DNA from: Phycisphaerae bacterium
GTDB taxonomy: Bacteria > Planctomycetota > Phycisphaerae > Sedimentisphaerales > Anaerobacaceae
Assembly: GCA_028714855.1 (NCBI GenBank)
Contig: JAQTLP010000003.1
Location: 1-64,000 of the forward strand
Reading direction: 5' to 3'
DNA length: 64,000 nucleotides
Shown here: in pieces, positions 17,509-26,836 of the stretch
Layout of the letters: each line of letters starts with the position of its first letter
Numbering within the stretch: the stretch's first letter is position 1
Position numbers and translations under genes: made by a program
Notes under the pieces: model-generated
The model's database searches: none
Seen by the model: the letters and a program-made list of their open reading frames with translations, nothing else
Told to the model about the DNA's origin: nothing

Positions 17509-18492
17509 ATGACCGCTGAACCTTCGGCAGGCCCCCAATCACCTTTAAAGGTAAAAGCAGCCGTCCTTATGGGCGGTATCGGCGAAGAGCGCGACATCAG
17601 CATCCAAAGCGGCGGCTGTGTAGCCCAGGCATTAAAACAGGCCCGCCTGAATGTGGTAACTTACGATGTAAGACCTGACAATCTGGAAATACTTGAAGAC
17701 GGCAGTATCGATGTGTTCTTTCTTGCGCTGCACGGCAGGTTCGGCGAAGACGGCCAATTGCAGCAAATACTCGAAGACAAAGGACTTTGCTATACCGGCA
17801 GCGGGCCCCAGGCGTGCAGACTGGCCCTTGACAAAATGGCAAGCAAAAAAGCTTTTGCCAAAGCCGGCGTACCCACTCCTGCGGTGGTTGAGTTCAAACC
17901 CGATGCCGACCCCTCCAAACTTGAAAAGCATATCAAACAGGTTGCAGATAAATTCGTGGTCAAACCTGTATCACAGGGAAGCAGCGTCGGCGTCACCATA
18001 GTTGATAACCCGAAGTCGGCCCTGGCAGAAGCGCAAAAGTGCTCAGCCAGTTTCGGCGACTGTATGATTGAAGAATACATCGCCGGACGCGAGATAACCG
18101 TCGGCGTGCTGCTGGACCGGGCGCTGCCCATTATCGAAATTAAAAGTAAAACTGACTTTTACGATTATCACGCAAAATACGTCGATGACAGAACACAGTT
18201 TCTTTTCGACACAATTGGCGACCCTTCGCTGACAAAAAAAATCGAAGCTGCAGCGATTGATTGTTTCAACGCGCTCGGGCTGAGGCACTTTGCGAGACTC
18301 GATTTTATTTTAAGCGATGACGAAAATTTTTATGCCCTCGAAGCCAACTCTATTCCGGGACTGACAAGCCATTCGCTTCTGCCAAAGGCCGCGGCCAGGA
18401 TAGGGTTGTCAATGAGCGATTTGTGTACGAAAATAATCGATGCGGCTTTGGAAAACAAAAAAGCTGCGTGCCGTTCGAGGAAATCCAAATAA
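17509..18492 (+). CDS. ddl: D-alanine--D-alanine ligase
   Basis: 327 residues, ATP-grasp fold. Motifs are VLMGGIGEERDISIQSG, FLALHGRFGEDGQLQ, VVKPVSQGSSVGV, DDRTQFL and EANSIPGLTSHSLLPKAA. It makes the D-Ala-D-Ala dipeptide used by MurF. The stop of murB is 2 bases before its ATG, so it depends on read-through translation. The first 15 or so residues are extra compared with the core fold. Confidence 0.96.
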   Translation: MTAEPSAGPQSPLKVKAAVLMGGIGEERDISIQSGGCVAQALKQARLNVVTYDVRPDNLEILEDGSIDVFFLALHGRFGEDGQLQQILEDKGLCYTGSGPQACRLALDKMASKKAFAKAGVPTPAVVEFKPDADPSKLEKHIKQVADKFVVKPVSQGSSVGVTIVDNPKSALAEAQKCSASFGDCMIEEYIAGREITVGVLLDRALPIIEIKSKTDFYDYHAKYVDDRTQFLFDTIGDPSLTKKIEAAAIDCFNALGLRHFARLDFILSDDENFYALEANSIPGLTSHSLLPKAAARIGLSMSDLCTKIIDAALENKKAACRSRKSK

Positions 18493-18511
18493 ATACCAAT
18501 GACTGAAAGCA

Positions 18512-19417
18512 ATGGCCGGCGATAAAAAAACAAAAGACAAAAGAATATCGTTTAAGCTCGGTACATCCAAAAGAAAAAAGTACCGAACATACAGGCCGAA
18601 CTTAACGGGTGTTCTGAAAATATTCGGTGTGCTCTGCGTCTTCGCCGCGGCGGGAGTTTCTGTTTATTTTGCAGATAAATACATAAAATCAGCCAGGCCT
18701 GCCGGGACCGGCACTCTGGAACTGGTGAATGTGCCGCAGTGGGCAAGCAGTGAACTAAAGGTAAAAATTCGCGATGCCGCCGGCGGCAAAATTTTCAGGC
18801 TGGACGAAGAGGCCGCTGAGATAGTAGCGGAAAATCTGGCGTCAATCGCCTGGCTGGACGACATAAAAATACAAACTACGCACAAGCAAGTGCTCGTCAA
18901 AGCCAGGTGGCGAAAGCCAATGGCTGTAGTCAAATCAGGCTCACAAAATTTTTATGTGGATGATGAACTGGTCGTGCTCGATTTCGTGCCAATGCCTGGC
19001 CTGCCCCTCGTGAAGATAGAAGGGCTGTCGTCAAGGGTACCATCGCTGGGCGAAATCTGGCAAAGCGACGACCTCGATGCTGCTGTAACTATATTAACCA
19101 AACTCGACCAGATGGATAAATCCGTCACGCCCGGAAAACCGCTGCTTTATGAAATTGACCGTATCGACGTAAGCAATTTTAACGGCCGCAAAAACAGTCG
19201 GCTTCCGCATATTGTCCTTTACGCAAAGGACAACACCGAAATCATCTGGGGCGCCGAGTTCGGCACGTGGCAGCGATATCTGGAGACAACGGACGAGGAG
19301 AAACTGGCTAAGCTTTACACATATTTCAAAGAATACGGCTCTCTGTCAGGCGGGGTAAAATACATCAATCTGCGCGACCCGCAGGATAATATCCCCCAGC
19401 CGGCTGACAAATATTAA
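18512..19417 (+). CDS. ftsQ: Cell division protein FtsQ/DivIB-like
   Basis: 301 residues: basic cytoplasmic tail (1-31), one span (about 32-53), then an extracytoplasmic part with a POTRA-like domain (ASSELKVKIRDAAGGKIFRLD..., about 75-140) and a beta domain. Position after murC-murB-ddl is the classic ftsQ slot. Sequence similarity to model FtsQ is low, so the call leans on architecture and synteny. ftsA and ftsZ, which normally follow, are absent; its stop overlaps that of a convergent YkgJ gene. Confidence 0.75.
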   Translation: MAGDKKTKDKRISFKLGTSKRKKYRTYRPNLTGVLKIFGVLCVFAAAGVSVYFADKYIKSARPAGTGTLELVNVPQWASSELKVKIRDAAGGKIFRLDEEAAEIVAENLASIAWLDDIKIQTTHKQVLVKARWRKPMAVVKSGSQNFYVDDELVVLDFVPMPGLPLVKIEGLSSRVPSLGEIWQSDDLDAAVTILTKLDQMDKSVTPGKPLLYEIDRIDVSNFNGRKNSRLPHIVLYAKDNTEIIWGAEFGTWQRYLETTDEEKLAKLYTYFKEYGSLSGGVKYINLRDPQDNIPQPADKY

Positions 19418-19854
19418 GCAGTCTCGAAACTATTCAGCGCAGTTGCCAGATCGGCATAGCGGTAGGGAATTTGAAATTGTTCGCAGATTGCTTTGAATTT
19501 CTTCAAGGTCCTCTCGCTCAATCCGCTTTGAAAATCAGTATCGCCCTTACAGGAGAAAATTCTGCAGCCGGCGAAACGAAATTTATATATTGTGCATTTA
19601 TTGTCAATTTGGTAGGGACATCTCCCGGTTTTCATCGGCTTTAGATTTTCACCGTGCAAGTTCGCCGCAAGGAAAATCAATTCGGGCGGGGTAACAAAAA
19701 GTTTATGATCGAAACTTTCAAAATCGCAGCACTTTCCGCAGGCAATACATACTCCTGCCGACTCCCTGTGATTGTTTATTTGCGCATCAATTTCTTTGTA
19801 AATTTCAGCCACTTTCTGTATCAGGAGACTATCTTTTTTGCATTTTGCCACCAT
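19414..19854 (-). CDS. YkgJ-family cysteine-cluster protein (second of a tandem pair)
   Basis: 146 residues. CIACGKCCDF near 36-45 and later CPYQIDNKCTIY and CRIFSC form the family's cysteine set (a CxxCxxCC-type cluster plus further Cys), thought to bind zinc or an Fe-S cluster. Function is unknown for the family. It overlaps the end of the upstream YkgJ gene by 34 bases and its stop overlaps the convergent ftsQ stop. Confidence 0.85.
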   Translation of the reverse strand: MVAKCKKDSLLIQKVAEIYKEIDAQINNHRESAGVCIACGKCCDFESFDHKLFVTPPELIFLAANLHGENLKPMKTGRCPYQIDNKCTIYKFRFAGCRIFSCKGDTDFQSGLSERTLKKFKAICEQFQIPYRYADLATALNSFETA

Positions 19855-20288
19855 TTTTTACTATTTTTTACCTCTTTTATTTCCTCAAAACTGTACAACC
19901 TGCCCCGGTTTATACCTCTGCATCGCTGAACCGCCCTGTTCCACTCATCCGCGTTAACAAGATTTTCCGGCCAAAAAGGCCACGTTCTGCACTGGCTCGG
20001 TCGAACAGGGTAAATCATACATCTTCTCTGGCCGTCTATTCTTCGCAAAAATATGCAATCTTTGGTAGCTGACTGTTCGATAATTGTCGTCCGCAGACCC
20101 ACACGCCGCAGATACTTCTGCCGTAACTGCTTAGGCTCGACTTTTAAGAAATCAGCGATGAGTTTAATCTCCGGCCGCGTCACCCAGATATAACCCTGGT
20201 TCGGCCCGGAACAGCACGCCCCGCACTGCTGACACTCAAAATGCAAACCAGCAACGTACCAAGAGGCTTTCTTTTCCATATCAGGCAT
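19821..20288 (-). CDS. YkgJ-family cysteine-cluster protein (first of a tandem pair)
   Basis: 155 residues. FECQQCGACCSGPNQGYIWV at 18-37 is the typical family start, followed by CIFLRR, CMIYPVRPSQCRTWPFWP, which holds the remaining conserved cysteines. It and the following gene are diverged paralogues of different subfamilies, presumably co-translated. It begins about 12 bases after a small membrane gene. Confidence 0.9.
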   Translation of the reverse strand: MPDMEKKASWYVAGLHFECQQCGACCSGPNQGYIWVTRPEIKLIADFLKVEPKQLRQKYLRRVGLRTTIIEQSATKDCIFLRRIDGQRRCMIYPVRPSQCRTWPFWPENLVNADEWNRAVQRCRGINRGRLYSFEEIKEVKNSKKWWQNAKKIVS

Positions 20289-20300
20289 GAGTTATCTTAA

Positions 20301-20642
20301 CTACTTAAACCTAAAAAACCGAAAAGCACAAAGAGTCAGACCAACTAAAATAACAGATAAAATAATAGCTGATAAAATGACTAATAACGCTATAGCTCTT
20401 TTGCCAATAGATTTGCCTTTAACTTTTTGATAGCGAACAACAAGCACCCAAAGGCAAATCAACCAAGCAATGTCACCAATGAATACAAAGATAGTCTCCC
20501 TTGGACTGTCAGCCTTAAATGGTGTGAATAAAAACGCACATACAAAAGTGAAAAAATAACAAATAACAATTGGCCAAAAATATATCTTGAAACCATCGCT
20601 TTTAATTATGCGCTTTATCAACAATTGTTTAACCTGATTCAT
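20301..20642 (-). CDS. Small three-span membrane protein, unknown
   Basis: 113 residues from the ATG at 20642; a GTG at 20663 overlapping the ilvD stop would add seven residues. Three hydrophobic segments (about 22-42, 52-72, 87-107). No motif recognised. It lies between ilvD and the YkgJ pair, all on the minus strand, so it may belong to the ilvD transcript. Base composition is more AT-rich than its neighbours. Confidence 0.6.
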   Translation of the reverse strand: MNQVKQLLIKRIIKSDGFKIYFWPIVICYFFTFVCAFLFTPFKADSPRETIFVFIGDIAWLICLWVLVVRYQKVKGKSIGKRAIALLVILSAIILSVILVGLTLCAFRFFRFK

Positions 20643-20656
20643 AACTTTTAAACAGC

Positions 20657-22324
20657 TTACCACTTCAAAATAGCGCCGGTATCAGCGGAGGTTGCCATCG
20701 AGGCGTATTTTGCGAGATAGCCCTTTGTTATACGCGGCTTAGGCGGCTTCCAGCTCTTTTTTCGTTCGGCAAGCTGCTTATCGGTCAATTTGACATTTAT
20801 AGTATTGTTCGGAATGTCGATTTCGATAATGTCGCCATTCTTTAACAAGCCAATCGGGCCGCCCACCGCTGCCTCCGGGCTGATATGTCCGATGCATGCG
20901 CCTTTTGTTCCGCCGCTGAACCTGCCGTCCGTAATCAAGGCGACCGACTCGCCTAACCCAGCGCCTATGACGTAGCTTGTGGGGCTTAACATTTCGACCA
21001 TACCCGGTCCGCCCCTCGGGCCTTCATTGCGAATTACAATGACATCCCCTGCTTTTGCCTTGCCGGCCAAAATGCCTTCGCAGGCATCTTCCTGGCTCTC
21101 GAAAACGACCGCTGGGCCGGTGTGCGTCAGCATCTTTTCGGCGACTCCCGCTGTTTTTACCACGCCGCCATTCGGGGCGATATTGCCTTTAAGGATGGCC
21201 AAGCCGCCTGTCTTCGAATAGGGATTATCCAGTGTGTGAATACAATCCGTGTTTTTGATTTCGGCGCCCGCGATATTTTCACCGAGCGTTTTTCCTGTAA
21301 CGGTGGGACAATTCAGATTAAGCAGCCCTTCGATTTTGCTTATTTCCTTAAGTATCGCGCTTACGCCGCCGGCTTTGTCAACGTCTTCGACGTGCCAACT
21401 GCTCGAAGGAGACACCTTGCAGATATTCGGGCACTTTTTGGAAACGGCATTAATACGTTCAAGGTCATATTTGATGCCGGCCTCGTTAGCAACAGCTAAG
21501 CCATGCAGGACGGTATTTGTCGAGCCGCCCATCGCCATATCCAGAGCGTAGGCGTTGTCCAGAGATTTGTCTGTGATTATATCGAGCGGCTTAATATCTT
21601 TTTCGATGAGCGTCAGAATTTGTTTACCCGCCTGTTTATAAAGCTCCTGACGTTTCGGATTAACCGCCAGGACAGTTCCGTTGCCCGGCAGGGCCATTCC
21701 GACAGCTTCGCAGAGACAATTCATCGAATTGGCGGTGAACATTCCAGAACAGCTCCCCTGCGAAGGACAAGCTGCGCATTCAAGCTCTGTTAACTGTTCC
21801 TCGGTAATTTTTCCAGCATTGAATCCGGCAACACCTTCAAATATGCTGATAAGGTCGATGGGTTTTCCATCTTTTGTTTTGCCGGCTGCCATAGGCCCGC
21901 CGGAGACAAAAATCGTCGGGATATTCAGCCTGACCGCAGCCATAAGCATACCCGGAACAATTTTGTCGCAGTTGGGAATACAAACCAGGCCATCAAGGCA
22001 ATGGGCCTGCACCATAGTCTCGACTGAATCGGCGATAATCTCGCGGGAGGCCAGCGAATATCTCATACCCGTATGTGCCATAGCGATACCATCGCAGACC
22101 GCTATGGTGTTAAATTCGAAAGGTGTTCCACCTGCCTGGCGAACCGCATCCTTGACAATCTGAGCCACCTTATTAAGGTGAACGTGGCCCGGCACTATCT
22201 CACAAAAGCTGTTGGCAATACCGATGAAGGGCTTATTTATATCGGCATCAGTCAATCCGCAGGCATGAAGCAAGCCCCTGTGAGGCGCCCGCTGGAAACC
22301 TTTTTTAACCGTGTCACTTCTCAT
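20657..22324 (-). CDS. ilvD: Dihydroxy-acid dehydratase
   Basis: 555 residues, full length. Dehydrates dihydroxy-isovalerate and -methylvalerate in branched-chain amino acid synthesis using an Fe-S cluster. Cysteines in [12 protein letters not shown] and [19 protein letters not shown] are the cluster ligands; [19 protein letters not shown] is the C-terminal signature. AGGAGAAGC lies before the ATG. No other ilv or leu gene is present in this window. It is divergent from the lipoprotein gene at 22517. Confidence 0.97.
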   Translation of the reverse strand: MRSDTVKKGFQRAPHRGLLHACGLTDADINKPFIGIANSFCEIVPGHVHLNKVAQIVKDAVRQAGGTPFEFNTIAVCDGIAMAHTGMRYSLASREIIADSVETMVQAHCLDGLVCIPNCDKIVPGMLMAAVRLNIPTIFVSGGPMAAGKTKDGKPIDLISIFEGVAGFNAGKITEEQLTELECAACPSQGSCSGMFTANSMNCLCEAVGMALPGNGTVLAVNPKRQELYKQAGKQILTLIEKDIKPLDIITDKSLDNAYALDMAMGGSTNTVLHGLAVANEAGIKYDLERINAVSKKCPNICKVSPSSSWHVEDVDKAGGVSAILKEISKIEGLLNLNCPTVTGKTLGENIAGAEIKNTDCIHTLDNPYSKTGGLAILKGNIAPNGGVVKTAGVAEKMLTHTGPAVVFESQEDACEGILAGKAKAGDVIVIRNEGPRGGPGMVEMLSPTSYVIGAGLGESVALITDGRFSGGTKGACIGHISPEAAVGGPIGLLKNGDIIEIDIPNNTINVKLTDKQLAERKKSWKPPKPRITKGYLAKYASMATSADTGAILKW

Positions 22325-22516
22325 AATCCAGCTTCTCCTAAAAAATCCATAAATTACCCGAAAGCCCGAAAATGCAATTTTAACCGCTAACCGCAGACAT
22401 ATAAAGAAAAATCAGTTGCCTTTGGCATGGCAAAACGTATAATTGCAACTTGAACAGGTCCCAAGTTTACAGGACCCCGATTCGGCATAAAAACAAAATT
22501 TCTAAGGAGACCAACA

Positions 22517-23518
22517 ATGAGACAAGTCAAAATCTCCAGATGGCTGGCAAGTATAACAGTTTGTTCACTTCTTCTGGCAGCAGGATGTGCCCCTGCCGGT
22601 AAAGAAGCCGCTAAACCCAAGGTCAAATCCGGAAAGGTCGCCACTATTGCGCTGAAGTTCAGCCCCGGAGATTTAACAACTTATAAGGTAATAAACGAGG
22701 TAGAACGTAGCATTAAATGGGAAGGAAGCGTACCAGATGAATCCATCTTCAAGGGCGGCCGCAACTACGATAAACAGGAAATGATCTTCGCACAGGAAAT
22801 ACAAAGCATCGACGATAAAGGCAATGCTATCGCAAAAATTACAATCAAAGAGATAAAATATTCTTCTATAGTTAAAGACAGTTCCGTTTTCGAGTTTGAC
22901 ACCGCCAATCCAACAGACCCACAACACCCGCTGGCACTGTTAATCGGGCAGAGCTATACCATAAAAATCGCTCCTTCTGGTGAAGTTATAGAAGTTATTG
23001 ACATAAAAGAGGCAAACGCTGCGTCCAGGAAAGGTTCCGTACCCCCGAGGATAGCTTCGAGAATGCTTAGCAAGGAAGCAATTAAGGAACGGCATGGAAA
23101 CCTGGTTCTGCCGAATACCGACAAAAACCAATTACAGACAGGTGACAATTGGAGCATCACGAAGGCTTTTTCCTTCGGTATGATGGGGGCGGAATCATAT
23201 GAAAAAATTTATACACTAAATCAAATCAAAAGCCAGGATAAGCGGCAGGTTGCCGTCATAAAGATGAATGCTATTCCCGCCTCAGAAACGTCAAAAGGAC
23301 ATGAAGCCAAGTTTTTAGAAAGGTCCGACAATACCAAAACGTATGCCGGTGAGCTGGAATTGGATTTAACTGCCGGCAAAGTCAAGAAATACTATGAAAA
23401 ACTACAGCAGGAATGGACTACTGACTTTCCTTCCGGACAAGCAACAGAAACAGACCAAGAGCCTGTTATCTTGACAATGAGCGCAACTCGTTTCTACAGC
23501 CTCGAAAAAATTGATTAG
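22517..23518 (+). CDS. Lipoprotein of unknown function, paralogue of the next gene
   Basis: 333 residues. Lipobox LLAAGC with C24, then a lysine-rich linker and a strand-rich domain starting KFSPGDLTTYKV. GDNWSITKAF and GELELDLTAGK recall features of planctomycetal lipoproteins (DUF6263-like, from memory). AAGGAG precedes the ATG by 7 bases. It shares layout with the 23580 gene: lipobox, opening F-x-x-G-x-x-L/T-x-Y-K segment, a central G-x-x-W/N-x-x segment and a late strand before the C-terminus, so the two are probably an old duplication. Confidence 0.7.
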   Translation: MRQVKISRWLASITVCSLLLAAGCAPAGKEAAKPKVKSGKVATIALKFSPGDLTTYKVINEVERSIKWEGSVPDESIFKGGRNYDKQEMIFAQEIQSIDDKGNAIAKITIKEIKYSSIVKDSSVFEFDTANPTDPQHPLALLIGQSYTIKIAPSGEVIEVIDIKEANAASRKGSVPPRIASRMLSKEAIKERHGNLVLPNTDKNQLQTGDNWSITKAFSFGMMGAESYEKIYTLNQIKSQDKRQVAVIKMNAIPASETSKGHEAKFLERSDNTKTYAGELELDLTAGKVKKYYEKLQQEWTTDFPSGQATETDQEPVILTMSATRFYSLEKID

Positions 23519-23579
23519 AAACGGTTCATAGTTCGAAGCCGCTGCTGCCTGCTATGAACTCAATTAGTAAGGAGCAAAA

Positions 23580-24584
23580 TTGAAAACCGTATTAAATCTT
23601 TTCACTATTATCTTCCTGATTGCCCTTGCGGGATGCGAGCCGGGAGCCGAGGGTAAAAAACCGTTAACCGGAAAACGAAACCTGATAACTGTAAATTTCC
23701 AAGAGGGCCAGACTCTGCAGTACAAGTTCTCCTCCAGCAGAGATATTGAGGTTGACTGGGGACAGATAAAAAGCGGCTCTAAATCTAAACCAGGCAAGCA
23801 CAAGGTCGATAAATCCTCCGAGTCAATGGATATGGTCGTTGCTTATACGCCAGTTAAAATAGACCCTCACGGCCCTACAACCATAAATGCAACATGCAAT
23901 TCGGTAAGCGTCAAGCGAACTTCACCAGGACGGCAAGGCACAGGCAGAGACGCCGTCGAAACTCTTCGAGGGGCAAGTTTCACGTTCACCGTCGAGCCTA
24001 CGGGCAGAATTGAGGACTATTCACAATTAGAGAAGTTAATTAAAGAGACCGGCGAGAGAGCCTTCCGGCCGAAAGATACAGACGGCAGGGTTAAAGAGCC
24101 CGATATGATAGCAGATTTCATCGCCACACAATGGTTCCTGTGGGATTCGATTTCCAGTATAAAAAAACCGTCAAAGGGAGTCTACGCAGGTCAGAGCTGG
24201 AACTCTAAATTGTCTGTTCCAACCCCGATGGTAACACGAAAAGCAAGGGACGTTATCTATACTCTCGATGAAATTCGCCAAACTGAAAAAGGGCAACTCG
24301 CCGTGATACGGAGTTCCTATTCGCCTGCCGATTCGGCCCCGGAGAACTGGCCAAAACCTTACTCCGGCAGATTCCAAATGAGCGGCAGATTCGGTTTCCT
24401 AAGGGGTTACAGGCTCCTGGATTTGCAGGGTCAAGGCGAGGAGCTGTTCAATATAGATACAGGCCAAACAGAACGATACAATCAACAGTATCAGGCAAAA
24501 GTAGAGGCTTCTTTACCAATAGATATCGGCCCAAAGCCACTGATAACTATCAAGCAAAATTTAATAATGGAGCTTCTTAAATGA
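23580..24584 (+). CDS. Lipoprotein of unknown function, paralogue of the previous gene
   Basis: 334 residues from a TTG start with AAGGAG 6 bases upstream. Lipobox LIALAGC with C19. VNFQEGQTLQYKF near 36-48 parallels the opening of the previous protein, and FTVEPTGRIEDYS parallels its KIAPSGEVIEVID; YAGQSWNSKL parallels TGDNWSITK. These matches support a tandem duplication with strong divergence. Probably membrane-anchored and periplasmic; no function known. Confidence 0.7.
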   Translation: MKTVLNLFTIIFLIALAGCEPGAEGKKPLTGKRNLITVNFQEGQTLQYKFSSSRDIEVDWGQIKSGSKSKPGKHKVDKSSESMDMVVAYTPVKIDPHGPTTINATCNSVSVKRTSPGRQGTGRDAVETLRGASFTFTVEPTGRIEDYSQLEKLIKETGERAFRPKDTDGRVKEPDMIADFIATQWFLWDSISSIKKPSKGVYAGQSWNSKLSVPTPMVTRKARDVIYTLDEIRQTEKGQLAVIRSSYSPADSAPENWPKPYSGRFQMSGRFGFLRGYRLLDLQGQGEELFNIDTGQTERYNQQYQAKVEASLPIDIGPKPLITIKQNLIMELLK

Positions 24585-24589
24585 TTGGC

Positions 24590-24649
24590 GATTGGTAAAT
24601 GGTTATGGGCAAATAAATTCACCGCTTGCCGATTACCATTTAACCAATC
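24590..24649. repeat. Imperfect inverted repeat ahead of the HIT gene
   Basis: GATTGGTAAATGGT (24590-24603) pairs with ACCATTTAACCAATC (24635-24649) with one extra base. It lies in the 89-base gap after the lipoprotein stop. No T run follows, so it is more likely a repeat or a weak attenuator than a terminator. Similar TGGTAAAT/AATTAG words recur at 56116. Confidence 0.5.
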
Positions 24650-24673
24650 ACCACCATTGGAGGTAATCGCAGA

Positions 24674-25183
24674 TTGGAACACGAAAATCTCTGGGCGCCA
24701 TGGCGGGTCGAATACATCCAGGGCCTTAGCAAAAGCAGTGACTGTTTTATCTGTCATGATTTGGGCAAGCCGCAGGATGATGATAAAAACCTGGTGTTAT
24801 GGCGCTCAGACAAAAGTATCGTAGTGCTGAATCGCTTTCCCTATAATAACGGCCATTTACTGATAGCCCCAGCCCGGCATATCCCCGACATCGAGCAGGC
24901 AAGCGACGAAGAGCTGCTGGAATTGACCAGATTAATCAGGGAATCGAAAAAGGCCCTTTCACTGGCGATAAAACCACACGGCTTCAATGTCGGAATGAAT
25001 TTTGGCAGGTGTGCCGGAGCGGGATTGCCCGAGCATTTTCATATCCACATCGTCCCGCGATGGGATGGGGACACTAATTTTATGAGCGTCTGCACAAACA
25101 CCAATGTTATCAGCCAAAGCCTGACCGAACTTCTGGAGCAATTAAAGCAGATAAGTAAAGAGCATAACCTTCCAGCTTTATAA
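24674..25183 (+). CDS. HIT-family nucleotide hydrolase/phosphorylase
   Basis: 169 residues from a TTG start with GGAGG upstream. HFHIHIVPR (about 121-129) is the catalytic histidine triad; LNRFPYNNGHLLIAP is the family's other conserved strand and loop. CFICHD near 24-29 suggests the zinc-containing subgroup related to Ap4A phosphorylase and GalT-like proteins. It acts on nucleotide phosphoesters in the cytoplasm; the precise substrate is not clear. Followed 5 bases later by dgt. Confidence 0.88.
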   Translation: MEHENLWAPWRVEYIQGLSKSSDCFICHDLGKPQDDDKNLVLWRSDKSIVVLNRFPYNNGHLLIAPARHIPDIEQASDEELLELTRLIRESKKALSLAIKPHGFNVGMNFGRCAGAGLPEHFHIHIVPRWDGDTNFMSVCTNTNVISQSLTELLEQLKQISKEHNLPAL

Positions 25184-25188
25184 AAAAT

Positions 25189-26304
25189 ATGCCTGAAGAA
25201 TTAGTCTGCTACGCCGTCTCTGAAACCCGCAGCCGCGGCCGGAAGTTCCCGGAAAAGCCGCATCCCTACCGCACAGACTTTGAACGTGACCGCGACCGTA
25301 TAATCCACTGCTCGGCATTTCGCCGGCTGGAAGGCAAAACTCAGGTGTTCACCCCGGGCCTTGACGACTATTATCGCACACGCCTTACACACAGCATCGA
25401 AGTGGCGCAAATAGGAAGGACCATAGCAAAGGAGCTTCGGTTAAATATTAATTTGACCGAGGCAATATGCCTGGCACACGATTTGGGACACTCGCCCTTC
25501 GGACACGCCGGCGAAAAAACCCTCAACCGTTTAATGGCTGATTTCGGAGGATTCGAGCATAATCTGCAGGCGCTGCGCATTGTCGATTTGCTCGAACATC
25601 TGTATCCGGATTTCCCCGGCCTGAACCTGATGTACGAAACCAGACTGGGACTGGCCAAACATCGAAGCCCTTATGACAACCCCAAGGACGATACCTTTGC
25701 CGAGCCTAACTGTTCTCTTGAAGGACAGGTCGCAGACATCGCCGACCGAATCGCGGTAAACTCTCACGACCTCGAAGACGGCATGCGGGCAGGCCTGATT
25801 CACCGCGAGCAGTTAAAAAACGTTGAAATATTCACAGAAGCACAAAACCGAATAAACGCCGAAGAGATGGAAGACCCGGTAGTCCAAAAAACAAGGACCG
25901 CAAAAGCAATTATCGATATTCTTGTCGGCGACTGCATCGATGTGAGTAAAAAAACTATCGCTGGCGTAAATCCGAAAACCGTTGACGAGGTTGCTCACCG
26001 CAGCGAAAATTTAATCACGCTTTCAGATGAAAGTAACGCCAGGCTTGCCGTGCTGGAAAAATTTTTACTGCAGAACTTTTATCAACATAAGACCGTAACA
26101 CAAACAGCAAAGCAAATTGAAGACTGGCTCCAGCAGCTTTTTGAGGAGTTTTGCCGCAGGGGAGAGCTGATGCCGGGCTACTTCCAAAAATTGATACCGA
26201 GGGAAAGTTTGCAGCGGACGGTATGCGATTACATTGCGGGTATGACCGATAGATTCTGCCTTAAATGTCTGGAAAATCCGGCTGAAACTGTCGATAATCT
26301 TTGA
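25189..26304 (+). CDS. dgt: dGTP triphosphohydrolase-like protein (HD superfamily)
   Basis: 371 residues. R-L-T-H-S (H68) and HDLGHSPFGHAGE (H97-D98 and following) are the metal-binding HD motifs; DRDRIIHCSAFRRLEGKTQVF near 33-53 is the typical dGTPase start. ADIADRIAVNSHDLED supplies the last metal ligand. It converts dNTPs to nucleosides and triphosphate, thereby trimming dNTP pools. Substrate range may be wider than dGTP. Lies directly after the HIT gene. Confidence 0.92.
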   Translation: MPEELVCYAVSETRSRGRKFPEKPHPYRTDFERDRDRIIHCSAFRRLEGKTQVFTPGLDDYYRTRLTHSIEVAQIGRTIAKELRLNINLTEAICLAHDLGHSPFGHAGEKTLNRLMADFGGFEHNLQALRIVDLLEHLYPDFPGLNLMYETRLGLAKHRSPYDNPKDDTFAEPNCSLEGQVADIADRIAVNSHDLEDGMRAGLIHREQLKNVEIFTEAQNRINAEEMEDPVVQKTRTAKAIIDILVGDCIDVSKKTIAGVNPKTVDEVAHRSENLITLSDESNARLAVLEKFLLQNFYQHKTVTQTAKQIEDWLQQLFEEFCRRGELMPGYFQKLIPRESLQRTVCDYIAGMTDRFCLKCLENPAETVDNL

Positions 26305-26332
26305 CTTAACTTAAACCTTCGGCTAACTTTCT

Positions 26333-26836
26333 ATGATTATGAAAAGATTGCTTACATCATGTTTTGGTCTTGGCCGGCTGCCCGTTGCTCCGGGAACATG
26401 GGGCTCACTTCCGTCGGTGATGCTCTTTGTCCTTATGTCTTACTTTGAGTTTTCGTCCCTCGAAATATCAATCATAATGGCGGTTTTGGCCCTGATTGGT
26501 TCCATTATCTGTATCAAATTTGCTCCCGCCATAATCGCAGCAACAAATAAAACCGACCCTTCGGAAATAGTCGCCGATGAATTTTCCGGCCAGGCTGTTA
26601 CGTTTTTATTCATCGCAGCGGCCCCAATCAAAAACATTTGGGTCGCCGGATTGCTCGGCTTTTTTCTCTTCAGGTTTTTTGACATTCTTAAACCCTGGCC
26701 AATCCGAAAACTTGAGAAACTTCCCAAAGGATGGGGAATCCTCGCAGACGATTTATTAGCAGGGGTATTTGCAGGAATTGTCTCGCTTGTTTGTCTTGTT
26801 TTATGGAGTAATTGGAACTTGCCAGGAGAGCACTGA
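26333..26836 (+). CDS. pgpA: Phosphatidylglycerophosphatase A
   Basis: 167 residues. GLGRLPVAPGTWGSLPS at the N-terminus and EIVADEFSG, FRFFDILKPWPI and GWGILADDLLAG are the PgpA signature blocks; four membrane spans. It makes phosphatidylglycerol from its phosphate in the inner membrane. The first codon may be ATG at 26333 or 26339. Its stop TGA overlaps the start of the next gene (TGATG). Confidence 0.93.
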   Translation: MIMKRLLTSCFGLGRLPVAPGTWGSLPSVMLFVLMSYFEFSSLEISIIMAVLALIGSIICIKFAPAIIAATNKTDPSEIVADEFSGQAVTFLFIAAAPIKNIWVAGLLGFFLFRFFDILKPWPIRKLEKLPKGWGILADDLLAGVFAGIVSLVCLVLWSNWNLPGEH

